This document shows positions 50,800 to 58,738 of a DNA stretch of 64,000 bases, one piece after another. Below the pieces are notes generated by a model, which was not told the DNA's origin, did not search any database, and saw only the letters and a list, made by a program, of their open reading frames with translations. Each line of letters opens with the position of its first letter. Within the stretch, counting starts at the first letter, position 1. The stretch is from the NCBI GenBank assembly GCA_024655945.1, contig JANLFK010000012.1, positions 62,001-126,000 on the forward strand, in the 5' to 3' direction. The stretch is from a candidate division KSB1 bacterium (GTDB taxonomy: Bacteria; Zhuqueibacterota; Zhuqueibacteria; JANLFK01; Oleimicrobiaceae). Both the position numbers and the translations under genes were made by a program.

Positions 50800-51791
50800 G
50801 GACACACCACCTCCTTGAAGCGGTCGATGGCAATGTTGCCGCCGCAAAGGATGACTGCGGCATTGGCGTGCCTGTCCGGCCGCGTCTGGCGCAGAAACTT
50901 GCACGCGCCTGCAACCGCGACACCCGCGGCCCCTTCGATGACCAGCCTGTGCTCCTCGAAAACCTGCCGCAAGGCGGCTCGAATCTCCTCCTCGGTTACC
51001 AGCACCCAGTCGTCCACCAGCTTCTGGCACAACGGGAAAGTGATGGCACCGGGTTCAATTCCCCCGGCAGTGCCGTCCGACAGGGTCGGCCGCACCGTGG
51101 CCTCGACGATCCGCCCCGCCTTGATGGATTCGTACATGGTGGGAGAATTGGCGGGCAAACAGCCCACCGTCCGCGTCTCTTGGCCACCCCCTTTCAGGTA
51201 GCCTGCGCAGCCGGCAATGAGGCCTCCGCCTCCCACTGCCGCAAACAGGTAGTCGATGCGCCCAAGCTCTCCTTCGAGCTCAACCGCAATAGTGCCCTGC
51301 CCGACCACCACGTCCAGGTCGTTGTAGGGCGAGATGTAGACCGCACCGGTCCGCCTTGCCGTGCGCCGCGCCTCCTGCTCGGTGACTGCGCAATCGTGGC
51401 CAAAGAAACGCAACTTCAAGCTTGAGCGCCGCAGCGCGGCCACTTTTTGCGGGGAGGCATTCTCCGTCAGGAAAAGCGTCCCGTGCAGCCTAAGCTTCTC
51501 GGCGGCGTAAGCCACCGCCAGCGCATGATTGCCCGTTGAGGCAGTGATTATGCCGGCCTCCCTCTCCTCCTGCCGCAGGCAAAGCAGCTTGTTCACCGCC
51601 CCGCGCGCCTTGAATGAGGCGGTCACCTGCACGTTTTCCATCTTGAGGAAGACACGACAGCCTACCTGTTCGCTGAGGGCCGCCGAATATTCCAAAGGCG
51701 TCACCCGGACTAAAGGGCGGATCCGCTGGCTTGCCTCCGCGACCGCGACTCGCAGAGGCACGTGCTCATCCTGGTAGTCACTTTTGGCCAT
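50796..51791 (-). CDS. PLP-dependent threonine/serine dehydratase or racemase-like enzyme
   Basis: 331 residues, fold type II. The PLP lysine is in TASFKARGAVNKLL, the phosphate loop in AVGGGGLIAGCAGYL, and STGNHALAVAYAAEKL is the substrate-binding ASAGNHAQG equivalent. Lengthwise it is a catabolic threonine deaminase or serine racemase type, lacking the ACT tail of biosynthetic IlvA. It turns L-threonine or L-serine into 2-oxobutyrate or pyruvate plus ammonia. It overlaps the GH31 gene upstream by 14 bases and the phosphoesterase gene downstream by four. Confidence 0.85.
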   Translation of the reverse strand: MAKSDYQDEHVPLRVAVAEASQRIRPLVRVTPLEYSAALSEQVGCRVFLKMENVQVTASFKARGAVNKLLCLRQEEREAGIITASTGNHALAVAYAAEKLRLHGTLFLTENASPQKVAALRRSSLKLRFFGHDCAVTEQEARRTARRTGAVYISPYNDLDVVVGQGTIAVELEGELGRIDYLFAAVGGGGLIAGCAGYLKGGGQETRTVGCLPANSPTMYESIKAGRIVEATVRPTLSDGTAGGIEPGAITFPLCQKLVDDWVLVTEEEIRAALRQVFEEHRLVIEGAAGVAVAGACKFLRQTRPDRHANAAVILCGGNIAIDRFKEVVCP

Positions 51792-54129
51792 AGATAACCA
51801 CCCGCGGCCTGGGGCGGAGACCGCTCAGCTGCACGCGCCCCTGGCTGAATCGTATCGTTCCCTGCTTCTCGCCGTCGTCATAGTCCAGTCGGCCGTCCGC
51901 GCCACCGTAGACTTCCACCTCCACCACTGGCCCCACCCTGTTGTCCGTGCACTCGCGCTCCTCGCCATAGGGGACGATGCTGCCGCCTTTGACGTAGATG
52001 GGCATGGTGCGCAGGTCCACAGGCCGGGTGACCCACTCACCCCGAGAGCGTATCCGCTTCTTGGTCCAATAATCCCACCAGAGGCCGGCGGGCAAATAGA
52101 GCGTGCGCGTGCTGCACTCGGCAAGCGGCTGCAGGATGGGCGCGATGAGAAATGCATCGCCGAACAGGTACTGGTCCTCGATGTGCCAGACGTTGCAATC
52201 TCCCGGGTACTCAATAAGAAGGGCCCGCACCATCGGCTTGCCGGTGGCAGCACACTTGCGCGCCTGGTCGTAAATGTACGGCAGCAGACGGTAGCGGAGC
52301 CGCGCGTACCGGCGGAATATCTCCTCAGCTTCTTGGCCGAAGGTCCACGGTTCGCGCGGGTTATCGTTGCCTGCCCCATGGCAGCGCGCGTGGCTGGAGA
52401 AGAGGCCGAACTGCGCCCAGCGCACGTACAGCTCCGGACTTGGCCGCCCGATGAAGCCGCCGATGTCGTGCGAAAAGAACGGAAAGCCCGACAAACCCAT
52501 GCTCAGCGCTGCCCGCACGGTGCCCGCAAGCCCAAAGAAGCTGCACTGGCTGTCGCCTCCCCAGTGGACAGGATAGCGTTGGCTGCCGGCTGTGCCGCTC
52601 CGTGCCCAGATGATCCATTCGCCGGTCACCTCGTGCACGGCATTGGCAATGGCAGCCGCATACACCAGCGAATAGAGGTTGTGAAAACGATGACCGGCGA
52701 TGCGCGCATAGACCGCCTCCTCAGGAATCCCTTCGCCAAAGTCCACCTTGATGGTGGCCGCCCCCATGCGCAACAGCCCCTTGATCTGCTCGGTGTACCA
52801 GGCCGCCGCCTTCGGGTTGGAAAAATCGATTATCGCGTCGTCGAGCCACATCCCCTCCAAGCGCGCAGGGTGCCGGAACACATCCCCCTTGCGGTCCTTG
52901 GCAAAGTAGCCGCGTTTCACTCCTTCCAAGTAGTTCGGGTTGTTGGCACGGGGCGGCACAAAGTTGTACTGCCAAAGGCTGAGGCGATAGCCTTGCTTGC
53001 GGAGCTCCGCCATGTGCTTGGCCGGCTCCGGAAAACGGGTAGGCGAAAAGCGCAGGTCGCAGTTAAAATCCTCCTCGAACCAGTACGAATCCAAATGGAG
53101 CACGTCGGCCGGGATATGCCGCTGGCGCATGCCCTGGGCCACCTCGTGTACCACATGCCAGGAAATGTAGCTGTTGCGGCTCATCCACAAACCAAAGCTC
53201 CACACCGGCGGGGTAGGCGCAAAGCCCGTCAGCTCGCAATAGCGGCGCAAAATCTCTGCCGGAGCCGGGCCGTGAATCACAAAATAGTCCAGCCATTCCT
53301 CCTCCACACCGAAGCCTAAGGTGAAAGCCTCCATCGTGCCGATTTCCCACTCGGTGCGTGCCGAGCAGTTGACGAACAGCCCATAGCCCTGGGTACAGAG
53401 CAGGAAAGGCACATTGATGTAGCTCCGCGGCGTGCTGGTACCGATGGCATCCTTGTTCCAGAAATCGACCTGCTTGCCTTTGCGCACCACATGGTCGAAG
53501 CGCTCACCCAGCCCATACACCTCGTCTTGCCCGTCGAGCACAAAGGCGTCGAAGCAGGCATGCCGGCCTGGCAGTGCCGCAAGCGACATGTCGAAAATGT
53601 CCGAGGTGAAGAGCTCCGATTTGCGTTGCTGCCAAAAGAGCCGGCCATTTGCCTCGGTGGCCCAGAGGCGAAAGGGCGCCCTGTCGATGTGCAAGGTGAT
53701 TGCCCCGCTGTCGACATCCCAGCCGGCTTCGTGCTCCCCCACGCGAAGCTGAAAGTCGCTGCGGGGCGTGCCGACCAGCATGCGCGCCTCTGGCGGCGGA
53801 AAGTCCGGCTCCTGGTCGGGCAAAGCCCCCCAGCCGAATCTGATGCGGAACACATCTGGCGACCAGAAGGTGATCTCCACGGCGACCGACGGCGACTCGG
53901 CCCCCAGTTGCTCGGCCATCTGGTGCATGTGCGTCTCATGCGTCCATACCGTGCGATTGAGGAAGGTGCGTGTGGCACACTGCAGTTGGAGGGCATTGCC
54001 GCAGTGGGCAAGCCCGAGCACCTCAGTCAAACGGTGAAAAAGAACCTTCTCCCCCCGCTTGAAGGCCATGGGTCCTTTGAGTTCGCTTGCCCCCTTCCCT
54101 GGGCGGGGGTTGTCCGACCGTGTCGTCAT
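51778..54129 (-). CDS. GH31 alpha-glucosidase/alpha-xylosidase (YicI-like)
   Basis: 783 residues with an N-terminal beta-sandwich (DEVYGLGERFDHVVRKGK, then YINVPFLL), a barrel and beta-sheet C-domains. The nucleophile Asp is in TIKVDFGEGIPE (about residue 462) and the acid/base Asp in HWGGDSQCSF (about 524). KVDFGEGIP is closest to the alpha-xylosidase YicI group (KTDFGERIP), so xyloglucan or isoprimeverose oligosaccharides are likely substrates. No signal peptide, so probably cytosolic. Two starts are possible: 54129 after GGAGGG, or Met at 54069 after AAAGG. It overlaps the dehydratase gene. Confidence 0.88.
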   Translation of the reverse strand: MTTRSDNPRPGKGASELKGPMAFKRGEKVLFHRLTEVLGLAHCGNALQLQCATRTFLNRTVWTHETHMHQMAEQLGAESPSVAVEITFWSPDVFRIRFGWGALPDQEPDFPPPEARMLVGTPRSDFQLRVGEHEAGWDVDSGAITLHIDRAPFRLWATEANGRLFWQQRKSELFTSDIFDMSLAALPGRHACFDAFVLDGQDEVYGLGERFDHVVRKGKQVDFWNKDAIGTSTPRSYINVPFLLCTQGYGLFVNCSARTEWEIGTMEAFTLGFGVEEEWLDYFVIHGPAPAEILRRYCELTGFAPTPPVWSFGLWMSRNSYISWHVVHEVAQGMRQRHIPADVLHLDSYWFEEDFNCDLRFSPTRFPEPAKHMAELRKQGYRLSLWQYNFVPPRANNPNYLEGVKRGYFAKDRKGDVFRHPARLEGMWLDDAIIDFSNPKAAAWYTEQIKGLLRMGAATIKVDFGEGIPEEAVYARIAGHRFHNLYSLVYAAAIANAVHEVTGEWIIWARSGTAGSQRYPVHWGGDSQCSFFGLAGTVRAALSMGLSGFPFFSHDIGGFIGRPSPELYVRWAQFGLFSSHARCHGAGNDNPREPWTFGQEAEEIFRRYARLRYRLLPYIYDQARKCAATGKPMVRALLIEYPGDCNVWHIEDQYLFGDAFLIAPILQPLAECSTRTLYLPAGLWWDYWTKKRIRSRGEWVTRPVDLRTMPIYVKGGSIVPYGEERECTDNRVGPVVEVEVYGGADGRLDYDDGEKQGTIRFSQGRVQLSGLRPRPRVVIYGQK

Positions 54130-54307
54130 CCACCCTCCGTCAATGGTCCGCCCTTGCTACAAAACTGTAGCTCCGGGCGATCTTGATTGGCGCATCGCAA
54201 GAGATGTCCAACGCTCTGGCAGCCGAGCGTGCTCGCTTCCCCAGCTGAGGCAACACAGGGCTTGACCGCGCCCGTCGCCGCCAGTCTCTTGCCCTCCCGA
54301 GCCTTTC

Positions 54308-55753
54308 TCAGCCCTTGCTCCACAGTCTCAGCCACTTGCCAAAGCTCCTCGCGGGGGAGCCAAACAGCTTGGGCTCGGGGTCGCTGTAGCCTGTGGGCGA
54401 GAACTCTCCGGTGCCAGGATTGAGTTCGTAGCGGGCGAAGTCCTTGCGCGCGATGCGTTCGAGCATCTCCACCCAGCGGTCGATGTCCTCCTCACGGGTG
54501 TAGCAGCCGAAGCTGGCGCGCACCATCCCTGGCAGGCCACTGCGATCGCCGGCCAGGACCTTCGTCCGCCACCCCTCGGCCTGAGCACGCGTCAAGCCGA
54601 GCAGGTGCACCACGTAGGGATGGGCACAGAAGCACCCGTTGCGCACCCCAATGCCGCCTTCGTAGCCGAGGACCGCCGCCACCAAGGCGTGATGCACCCC
54701 CTCAACGTTGAAGGGGATCACGCCCACCCGTTCGTGCGCCTTGGCAGGGTCGGTCTCTCCGTAGAGGATCACCCCTTTGACTTTGCGCAGCTTGCTCAGG
54801 GCATAGTGCACCAGCTTCTCCTCCCTGGCTGCGATCCGCTCCATGCCGATTTCCATGAGTGCCTTGGCGGCGGCAGCCATCGCCACTGCCCCCACCACAT
54901 TGGGGGTCCCGGCCTCCTCCCGGTCCGGGGGATCGGCCCAGTCGACATGCTCGGTGGTGACCGCCTGCACGGCGCCGCCGCCACAATACTCTGGGTCGCC
55001 ACAGAGAAAGGCCGCCTTGGGGCCGATGAGGGCGCCGCTGCCGAAGGGAGCGTACATCTTGTGCGCCGAGATCACCACATAGTCCAGGTGCTCAGGATCG
55101 TGTGGCGGCTTCATGTCGATGGGGCGATGGGGGGCAAGCTGGGCAGCATCCACCAGGATCTCGGCTCCTGCCTCATGTGCCTTGCGGGCCAGGCGATGAA
55201 TGGGCGGCAGGTAACCGGTCACGTTGGAGGCCCCGGTGACCGCCACCAGTCCAATTCGTCCCGCGTACTTCTGGAGTTGCCGGTCAAAATCCTCTTCGTC
55301 CAGAGGTCCGTCTGGGGTGGCCCGTACGCGTACCACCTGCGCGCGCCGTCGCCAGGGCAGGTCGTTGGAGTGGTGCTCAAGCAGAGTGCTGATGACCACA
55401 AAGTCGCGGGGCAGACAGAGGCGATAGGAGAGCTTGTTAATGGCCCCGGTGGCGTTGAGGCCGAAGATGACCGTGTCGTGCCGCAGGTTGGCCCCGACAA
55501 ATTTGGCGACAATTTCCCGCGCCTCTTCAAAGGCCATGGTGCTCCACCGCGACTTGAACCCGGCGCCGCGATGGACGCTGGCGTAGTAGGGCAGGAATTC
55601 CTTGAGGGTCTCCACTACATCCACCAGCGGCGGGGTGGTGGCCGCATTGTCGAGGTTCACGTAGCGCGCCTGTCGCCCGTCCAGCAGCGGCACGGTGCGC
55701 CCCCAACCCACGATTCGCTTGCGCAAGTCCAATGTCTGACCTTCGCCTCCCAT
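54308..55753 (-). CDS. Class V aminotransferase / cysteine-desulfurase-like enzyme
   Basis: 481 residues. The N-terminus ARYVNLDNAATTPPLVDVVE and HRGAGFKSRWSTMAFEEARE are the NifS/SufS pattern; the PLP Lys is in YVVISAHKMYAPFGSGAL, and VTGASNVTGYLPPIHRLARK is the phosphate loop area. VRNGCFCAHPYV carries a Cys at a place compatible with the desulfurase cysteine, though the group also contains lyases and epimerases. Longer than SufS (about 406) by a C-terminal tail of 50 residues. It is nine bases after the alanine-glyoxylate-type aminotransferase gene. Sulfur or amino-group transfer cannot be separated here. Confidence 0.75.
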   Translation of the reverse strand: MGGEGQTLDLRKRIVGWGRTVPLLDGRQARYVNLDNAATTPPLVDVVETLKEFLPYYASVHRGAGFKSRWSTMAFEEAREIVAKFVGANLRHDTVIFGLNATGAINKLSYRLCLPRDFVVISTLLEHHSNDLPWRRRAQVVRVRATPDGPLDEEDFDRQLQKYAGRIGLVAVTGASNVTGYLPPIHRLARKAHEAGAEILVDAAQLAPHRPIDMKPPHDPEHLDYVVISAHKMYAPFGSGALIGPKAAFLCGDPEYCGGGAVQAVTTEHVDWADPPDREEAGTPNVVGAVAMAAAAKALMEIGMERIAAREEKLVHYALSKLRKVKGVILYGETDPAKAHERVGVIPFNVEGVHHALVAAVLGYEGGIGVRNGCFCAHPYVVHLLGLTRAQAEGWRTKVLAGDRSGLPGMVRASFGCYTREEDIDRWVEMLERIARKDFARYELNPGTGEFSPTGYSDPEPKLFGSPARSFGKWLRLWSKG

Positions 55754-55762
55754 GCCTTCCTC

Positions 55763-56944
55763 TTAGCTGGTCTTCCTCCCTTGCAGCAAGACCCCCTGGG
55801 CTGCGGCCAGGCCGGCACCTGGCGTGAACGCGTAGCCGCACGCCTGCAAGCCCTGCTCGATGGCCGCAATCGTGGCCAGCAGGTCGCCGTAAGTGGTGGC
55901 GCCCATGTGGCCGATGCGGAAGTAGCTGTTCTTGATCTCCGGGTGTAAGCCGCCGGCCAGGATCGCACCTGCAGCCTTTACACGCGCCAAGAATTCCGGG
56001 CCTGTGACCCCTTCGGGAAGGTAAGGGGCAGTCAAAGTGGCCGCTGCATGTTCCTCGGCGGTGGGGACCTGGCGCAGTCCCAGAGCGGCAATCGCTGCCC
56101 TGCAGGCTTTGCCAAGCTGCTGGTGACGAGCCACGCGCGCCTCCACCCCCTCGGCCAGAATGTGTCCCAGGCTCACCTCGAGCGCGGCCACCAGGTTCAC
56201 GGCCGGCGTAGCGAAATAGCTCCCCTTGCGCGCCTCGTACGCCTCCATAATCGGCAGCCAGTTCCCCCAATCGGCGTAGTAGTTGCCCACGGGACTCTTG
56301 CGGCTCCGCCAGGCCTGGAGCGCTCGCTCGCTGGCCACAAGCAAGGCCAGTCCCGGTGGCACGCCCACGGCCTTTTGCGAGGCGGTAAGAGCCACATCGA
56401 TGCCCCATTCCTCCTGGCGCAACTCCTCGGCTGCCAGCGAGCAGACGCCGTCCACTACGGTGAGCACCCCGTGCTCCAGCGCCAAGGCGGCAAAGGGCTC
56501 GGGGTCCACGCGCACGCCGGTTGAGGTATCCACGTGGGTGATGGTCATCAGCTTGAAGCGGCCTGCGCCAAGCGCGCCTTCCACATCGGCCGGGTCGATG
56601 GTCTCCCCCAAAGGGGCCGATACTACCGTCACCTCCGCTCCATACCTGCGGAGGATGTCGGCAAACCGTTCGCTGAAATAGCCGGTCGACAGCACCAGCG
56701 CCCGGTCGCCCGGTTCAACCAAGTTGGCTGCCGCCATATCCATGGCCAGGGTGCCCGAGCCCGCTACAACAAAGGGCTGGCCAGAGGGGCAGCGCCACAC
56801 CTCGCGCATTTTGGCCAGCGCCCGTGTAAAGATTTCGATGAACTCCTGCGCCACATGGCTGGTAGTGGGTGCCCCCATTGCAGCCAAGACCTCTGGCTCG
56901 AATTCCACGGGGCCGGGAATCATCAGGAGGGTGCGTCCTTTCAT
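55763..56944 (-). CDS. Alanine-glyoxylate / serine-pyruvate-type aminotransferase (class V)
   Basis: 393 residues from ATG at 56944 with GGAGG five bases upstream. LMIPGPVEFEPEVLAAMGAP is the defining N-terminus of the AGT/SPT group, FVVAGSGTLAMDMAAANLVE the cofactor region, VDGVCSLAAEEL the PLP ring Asp and LTASQKAVGVPPGLALL the Lys. It likely moves an amino group from alanine or serine to glyoxylate, making glycine. It overlaps the 4-hydroxy-2-oxoglutarate aldolase gene by four bases; that enzyme makes glyoxylate, so the pair forms consecutive steps. Confidence 0.85.
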   Translation of the reverse strand: MKGRTLLMIPGPVEFEPEVLAAMGAPTTSHVAQEFIEIFTRALAKMREVWRCPSGQPFVVAGSGTLAMDMAAANLVEPGDRALVLSTGYFSERFADILRRYGAEVTVVSAPLGETIDPADVEGALGAGRFKLMTITHVDTSTGVRVDPEPFAALALEHGVLTVVDGVCSLAAEELRQEEWGIDVALTASQKAVGVPPGLALLVASERALQAWRSRKSPVGNYYADWGNWLPIMEAYEARKGSYFATPAVNLVAALEVSLGHILAEGVEARVARHQQLGKACRAAIAALGLRQVPTAEEHAAATLTAPYLPEGVTGPEFLARVKAAGAILAGGLHPEIKNSYFRIGHMGATTYGDLLATIAAIEQGLQACGYAFTPGAGLAAAQGVLLQGRKTS

Positions 56945-57894
56945 GAGCTCCTCCGTAAGTTGCGGTGAGGTTGCTGTCTCTGCATCTGCCACCCGGCAAG
57001 CACGCCGCTCTCCTCCAGCAGGGTACTCAGCGTGGCGGCTTGCTCGTCGCTCAGCGGAAGGAGCGGCGCTCGCACCGGTCCGCCATACAGGCCCAGCATG
57101 TCCATGGCGCGCTTCAGGGCTGCCACTCCCCAGAGGCGCGTCACAGCGGTGTTCAGGCGCACCAGCCGCAATTGCAACGCCTTTGCCGCGGCCATATCCC
57201 CCTGCCGGAACTTTTCCCAGAGGGCGCAGCACTCCGCAGGCGCGATATTGGCCAATGCCATGATGCCGCCTGCTGCACCCACGCTCAGGGCCGCAAGGAA
57301 GAACCCAGCCGAGCCGGCCAAGACGTGAAACCCAGGGGGCGCGGCCCGGCACACTTCAGCCATCGCCACAAGGTTGCCGCCCGAGTCCTTGATGCCCACG
57401 ACGTTCGGGTGCCCGGCGACCGTCAACACCGCCTCGGGCCCAAGGTCGACGCCTGTGTTAGCGGGCATGTTGTACAGGACGATGGGAATCGGTGCCGCAT
57501 CAGCCACGGCCAAGAAGTGGCGCGTCAGTGCCTCGCTGGTCATCCGGCCGCGATAGTAGCTGGGTGTAATCACCAAGGCGGCGTCTGCACCCAGTCGGGC
57601 AACCTTCCTGGCGAGCGCAATTGTAGCTGCGGTGCTCTCGCATCCGGTGCCGGCAATCAGGAGCCGATCTGGCGGCACACAGGCACGGGCATGCTCCACC
57701 ACCTGCAGTTTTTCTTTCTCGGAGAGGAGCACGAACTCGCCGTTTGAACCCAAGACAACGTCGCCACGAAGGGGAAATGGGGCCAGCGAAGCAAGATTGT
57801 CGCGGAGGGCACTGGGGAGGAACCTGTCGTCGCTGTCGAAGGGGGTCGGCACCGGGGCCAGAACCCCCTCGATACAGATGCATTTCTGTTCCAT
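56941..57894 (-). CDS. 4-hydroxy-2-oxoglutarate aldolase-type DapA family enzyme
   Basis: 317 residues from ATG at 57894 (AGGACAGG upstream). DapA-fold TIM barrel with GVLAPVPTPFDSD, GSNGEFVLLSEKEK, ITPSYYRG (Tyr), VLYNMPANTGVDLGPE and the Schiff-base Lys in VVGIKDSGGN. The strings VLAGSAGFFLAALSVGAAGG, LNTAVTRLWGVAALKRAMD and GGPVRAPL are like eukaryote-type HOGA1 rather than dihydrodipicolinate synthase. HOGA splits 4-hydroxy-2-oxoglutarate into pyruvate and glyoxylate in hydroxyproline breakdown. The coupled aminotransferase gene supports that role. Other oxo-acid aldolase activities remain possible. Confidence 0.8.
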   Translation of the reverse strand: MEQKCICIEGVLAPVPTPFDSDDRFLPSALRDNLASLAPFPLRGDVVLGSNGEFVLLSEKEKLQVVEHARACVPPDRLLIAGTGCESTAATIALARKVARLGADAALVITPSYYRGRMTSEALTRHFLAVADAAPIPIVLYNMPANTGVDLGPEAVLTVAGHPNVVGIKDSGGNLVAMAEVCRAAPPGFHVLAGSAGFFLAALSVGAAGGIMALANIAPAECCALWEKFRQGDMAAAKALQLRLVRLNTAVTRLWGVAALKRAMDMLGLYGGPVRAPLLPLSDEQAATLSTLLEESGVLAGWQMQRQQPHRNLRRSS

Positions 57895-57937
57895 CACCTG
57901 TCCTTTGACTGCGCGCAAAGCGCCTTCGAAAAACGCC

Positions 57938-58705
57938 CTACACCACAAGTTCGACGCCCACGGGGCAATGGTCCGAACCCATCACCTCCGGCAGAATAAA
58001 CGCCGACCTGACCTGGCCCACGAGATTGCGACTCACAAAGAAATAGTCGATGCGCCAGCCCACGTTCCGCTCCCGGGCCCGGCTCTTGTAGTCCCACCAG
58101 CTATAGTGACCACCCTCCGAGGTGAACAGGCGGAAGGTGTCCACAAAGCCGGCGGCCAAGAAGCGATCGACCCAGGCGCGCTCCTCGGGAAGAAAACCGG
58201 AGACCTTTTCGTTCTCCTTGGGCCGCGCCAAGTCTATCTCCTTGTGCGCCGTGTTCACGTCCCCGCCCACCACAACCTTCCTCCCCGCAGACAACAGGTC
58301 CTGCACGTGGGCCAAAAAGGCCTCGTAGAAGTCCATCTTGTAGCGCAGCCTCTCGGCAGAAGCTTTGCCGTTGGGGAAGTACACGTTGTACAGGACAAAG
58401 TCGCCGTAATCGGCCACCTGCGTGCGGCCCTCCTTGTCGAAGCGCTCCACTCCGAATCCGGCTTGGACGCGCAGTGGTGCTTTCTTGCTGAGGAGGGCCA
58501 CCCCACTGTACCCGGGCTTCTCCCCGGCAACCCAAAAGGCATGGTAGCCCTGCAGGCTCTTCAGCGCTTCGGGCAGCTGGTGCAAGCCGACTTTGGTCTC
58601 CTGCAGACAAAGGACGTCCGGCTGCTCCCTTGCCAGCCAATCCAAGAAACCCTTGCCCAGGATGGCGCGCAAGCCATTCACATTCCACGAGAGCATGCGC
58701 AGCAT
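57938..58705 (-). CDS. xthA: Exodeoxyribonuclease III / AP endonuclease XthA
   Basis: 255 residues. All metal and catalytic motifs of the ExoIII family are visible: LSWNVNGLRA, LCLQETKV, NVYFPNGKA, VVGGDVNTAHKEIDLARP, HYSWWDYKSRARERNVGWRI and MGSDHCPVGVEL (D and H of the active site). It cuts DNA at abasic sites in base excision repair. It lies 43 bases before the aldolase gene and near tag, which makes the abasic sites it would process. Confidence 0.95.
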   Translation of the reverse strand: MLRMLSWNVNGLRAILGKGFLDWLAREQPDVLCLQETKVGLHQLPEALKSLQGYHAFWVAGEKPGYSGVALLSKKAPLRVQAGFGVERFDKEGRTQVADYGDFVLYNVYFPNGKASAERLRYKMDFYEAFLAHVQDLLSAGRKVVVGGDVNTAHKEIDLARPKENEKVSGFLPEERAWVDRFLAAGFVDTFRLFTSEGGHYSWWDYKSRARERNVGWRIDYFFVSRNLVGQVRSAFILPEVMGSDHCPVGVELVV

Positions 58706-58738
58706 AGCGACGGGTCCTCCTTGTGCATGCAGCAGTGC

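Noticed and set aside
48829-51201. A 790-codon plus-strand open frame
   Set aside because: Antisense to the phosphoesterase-propeller and dehydratase genes, which are clearly real; no domain visible.
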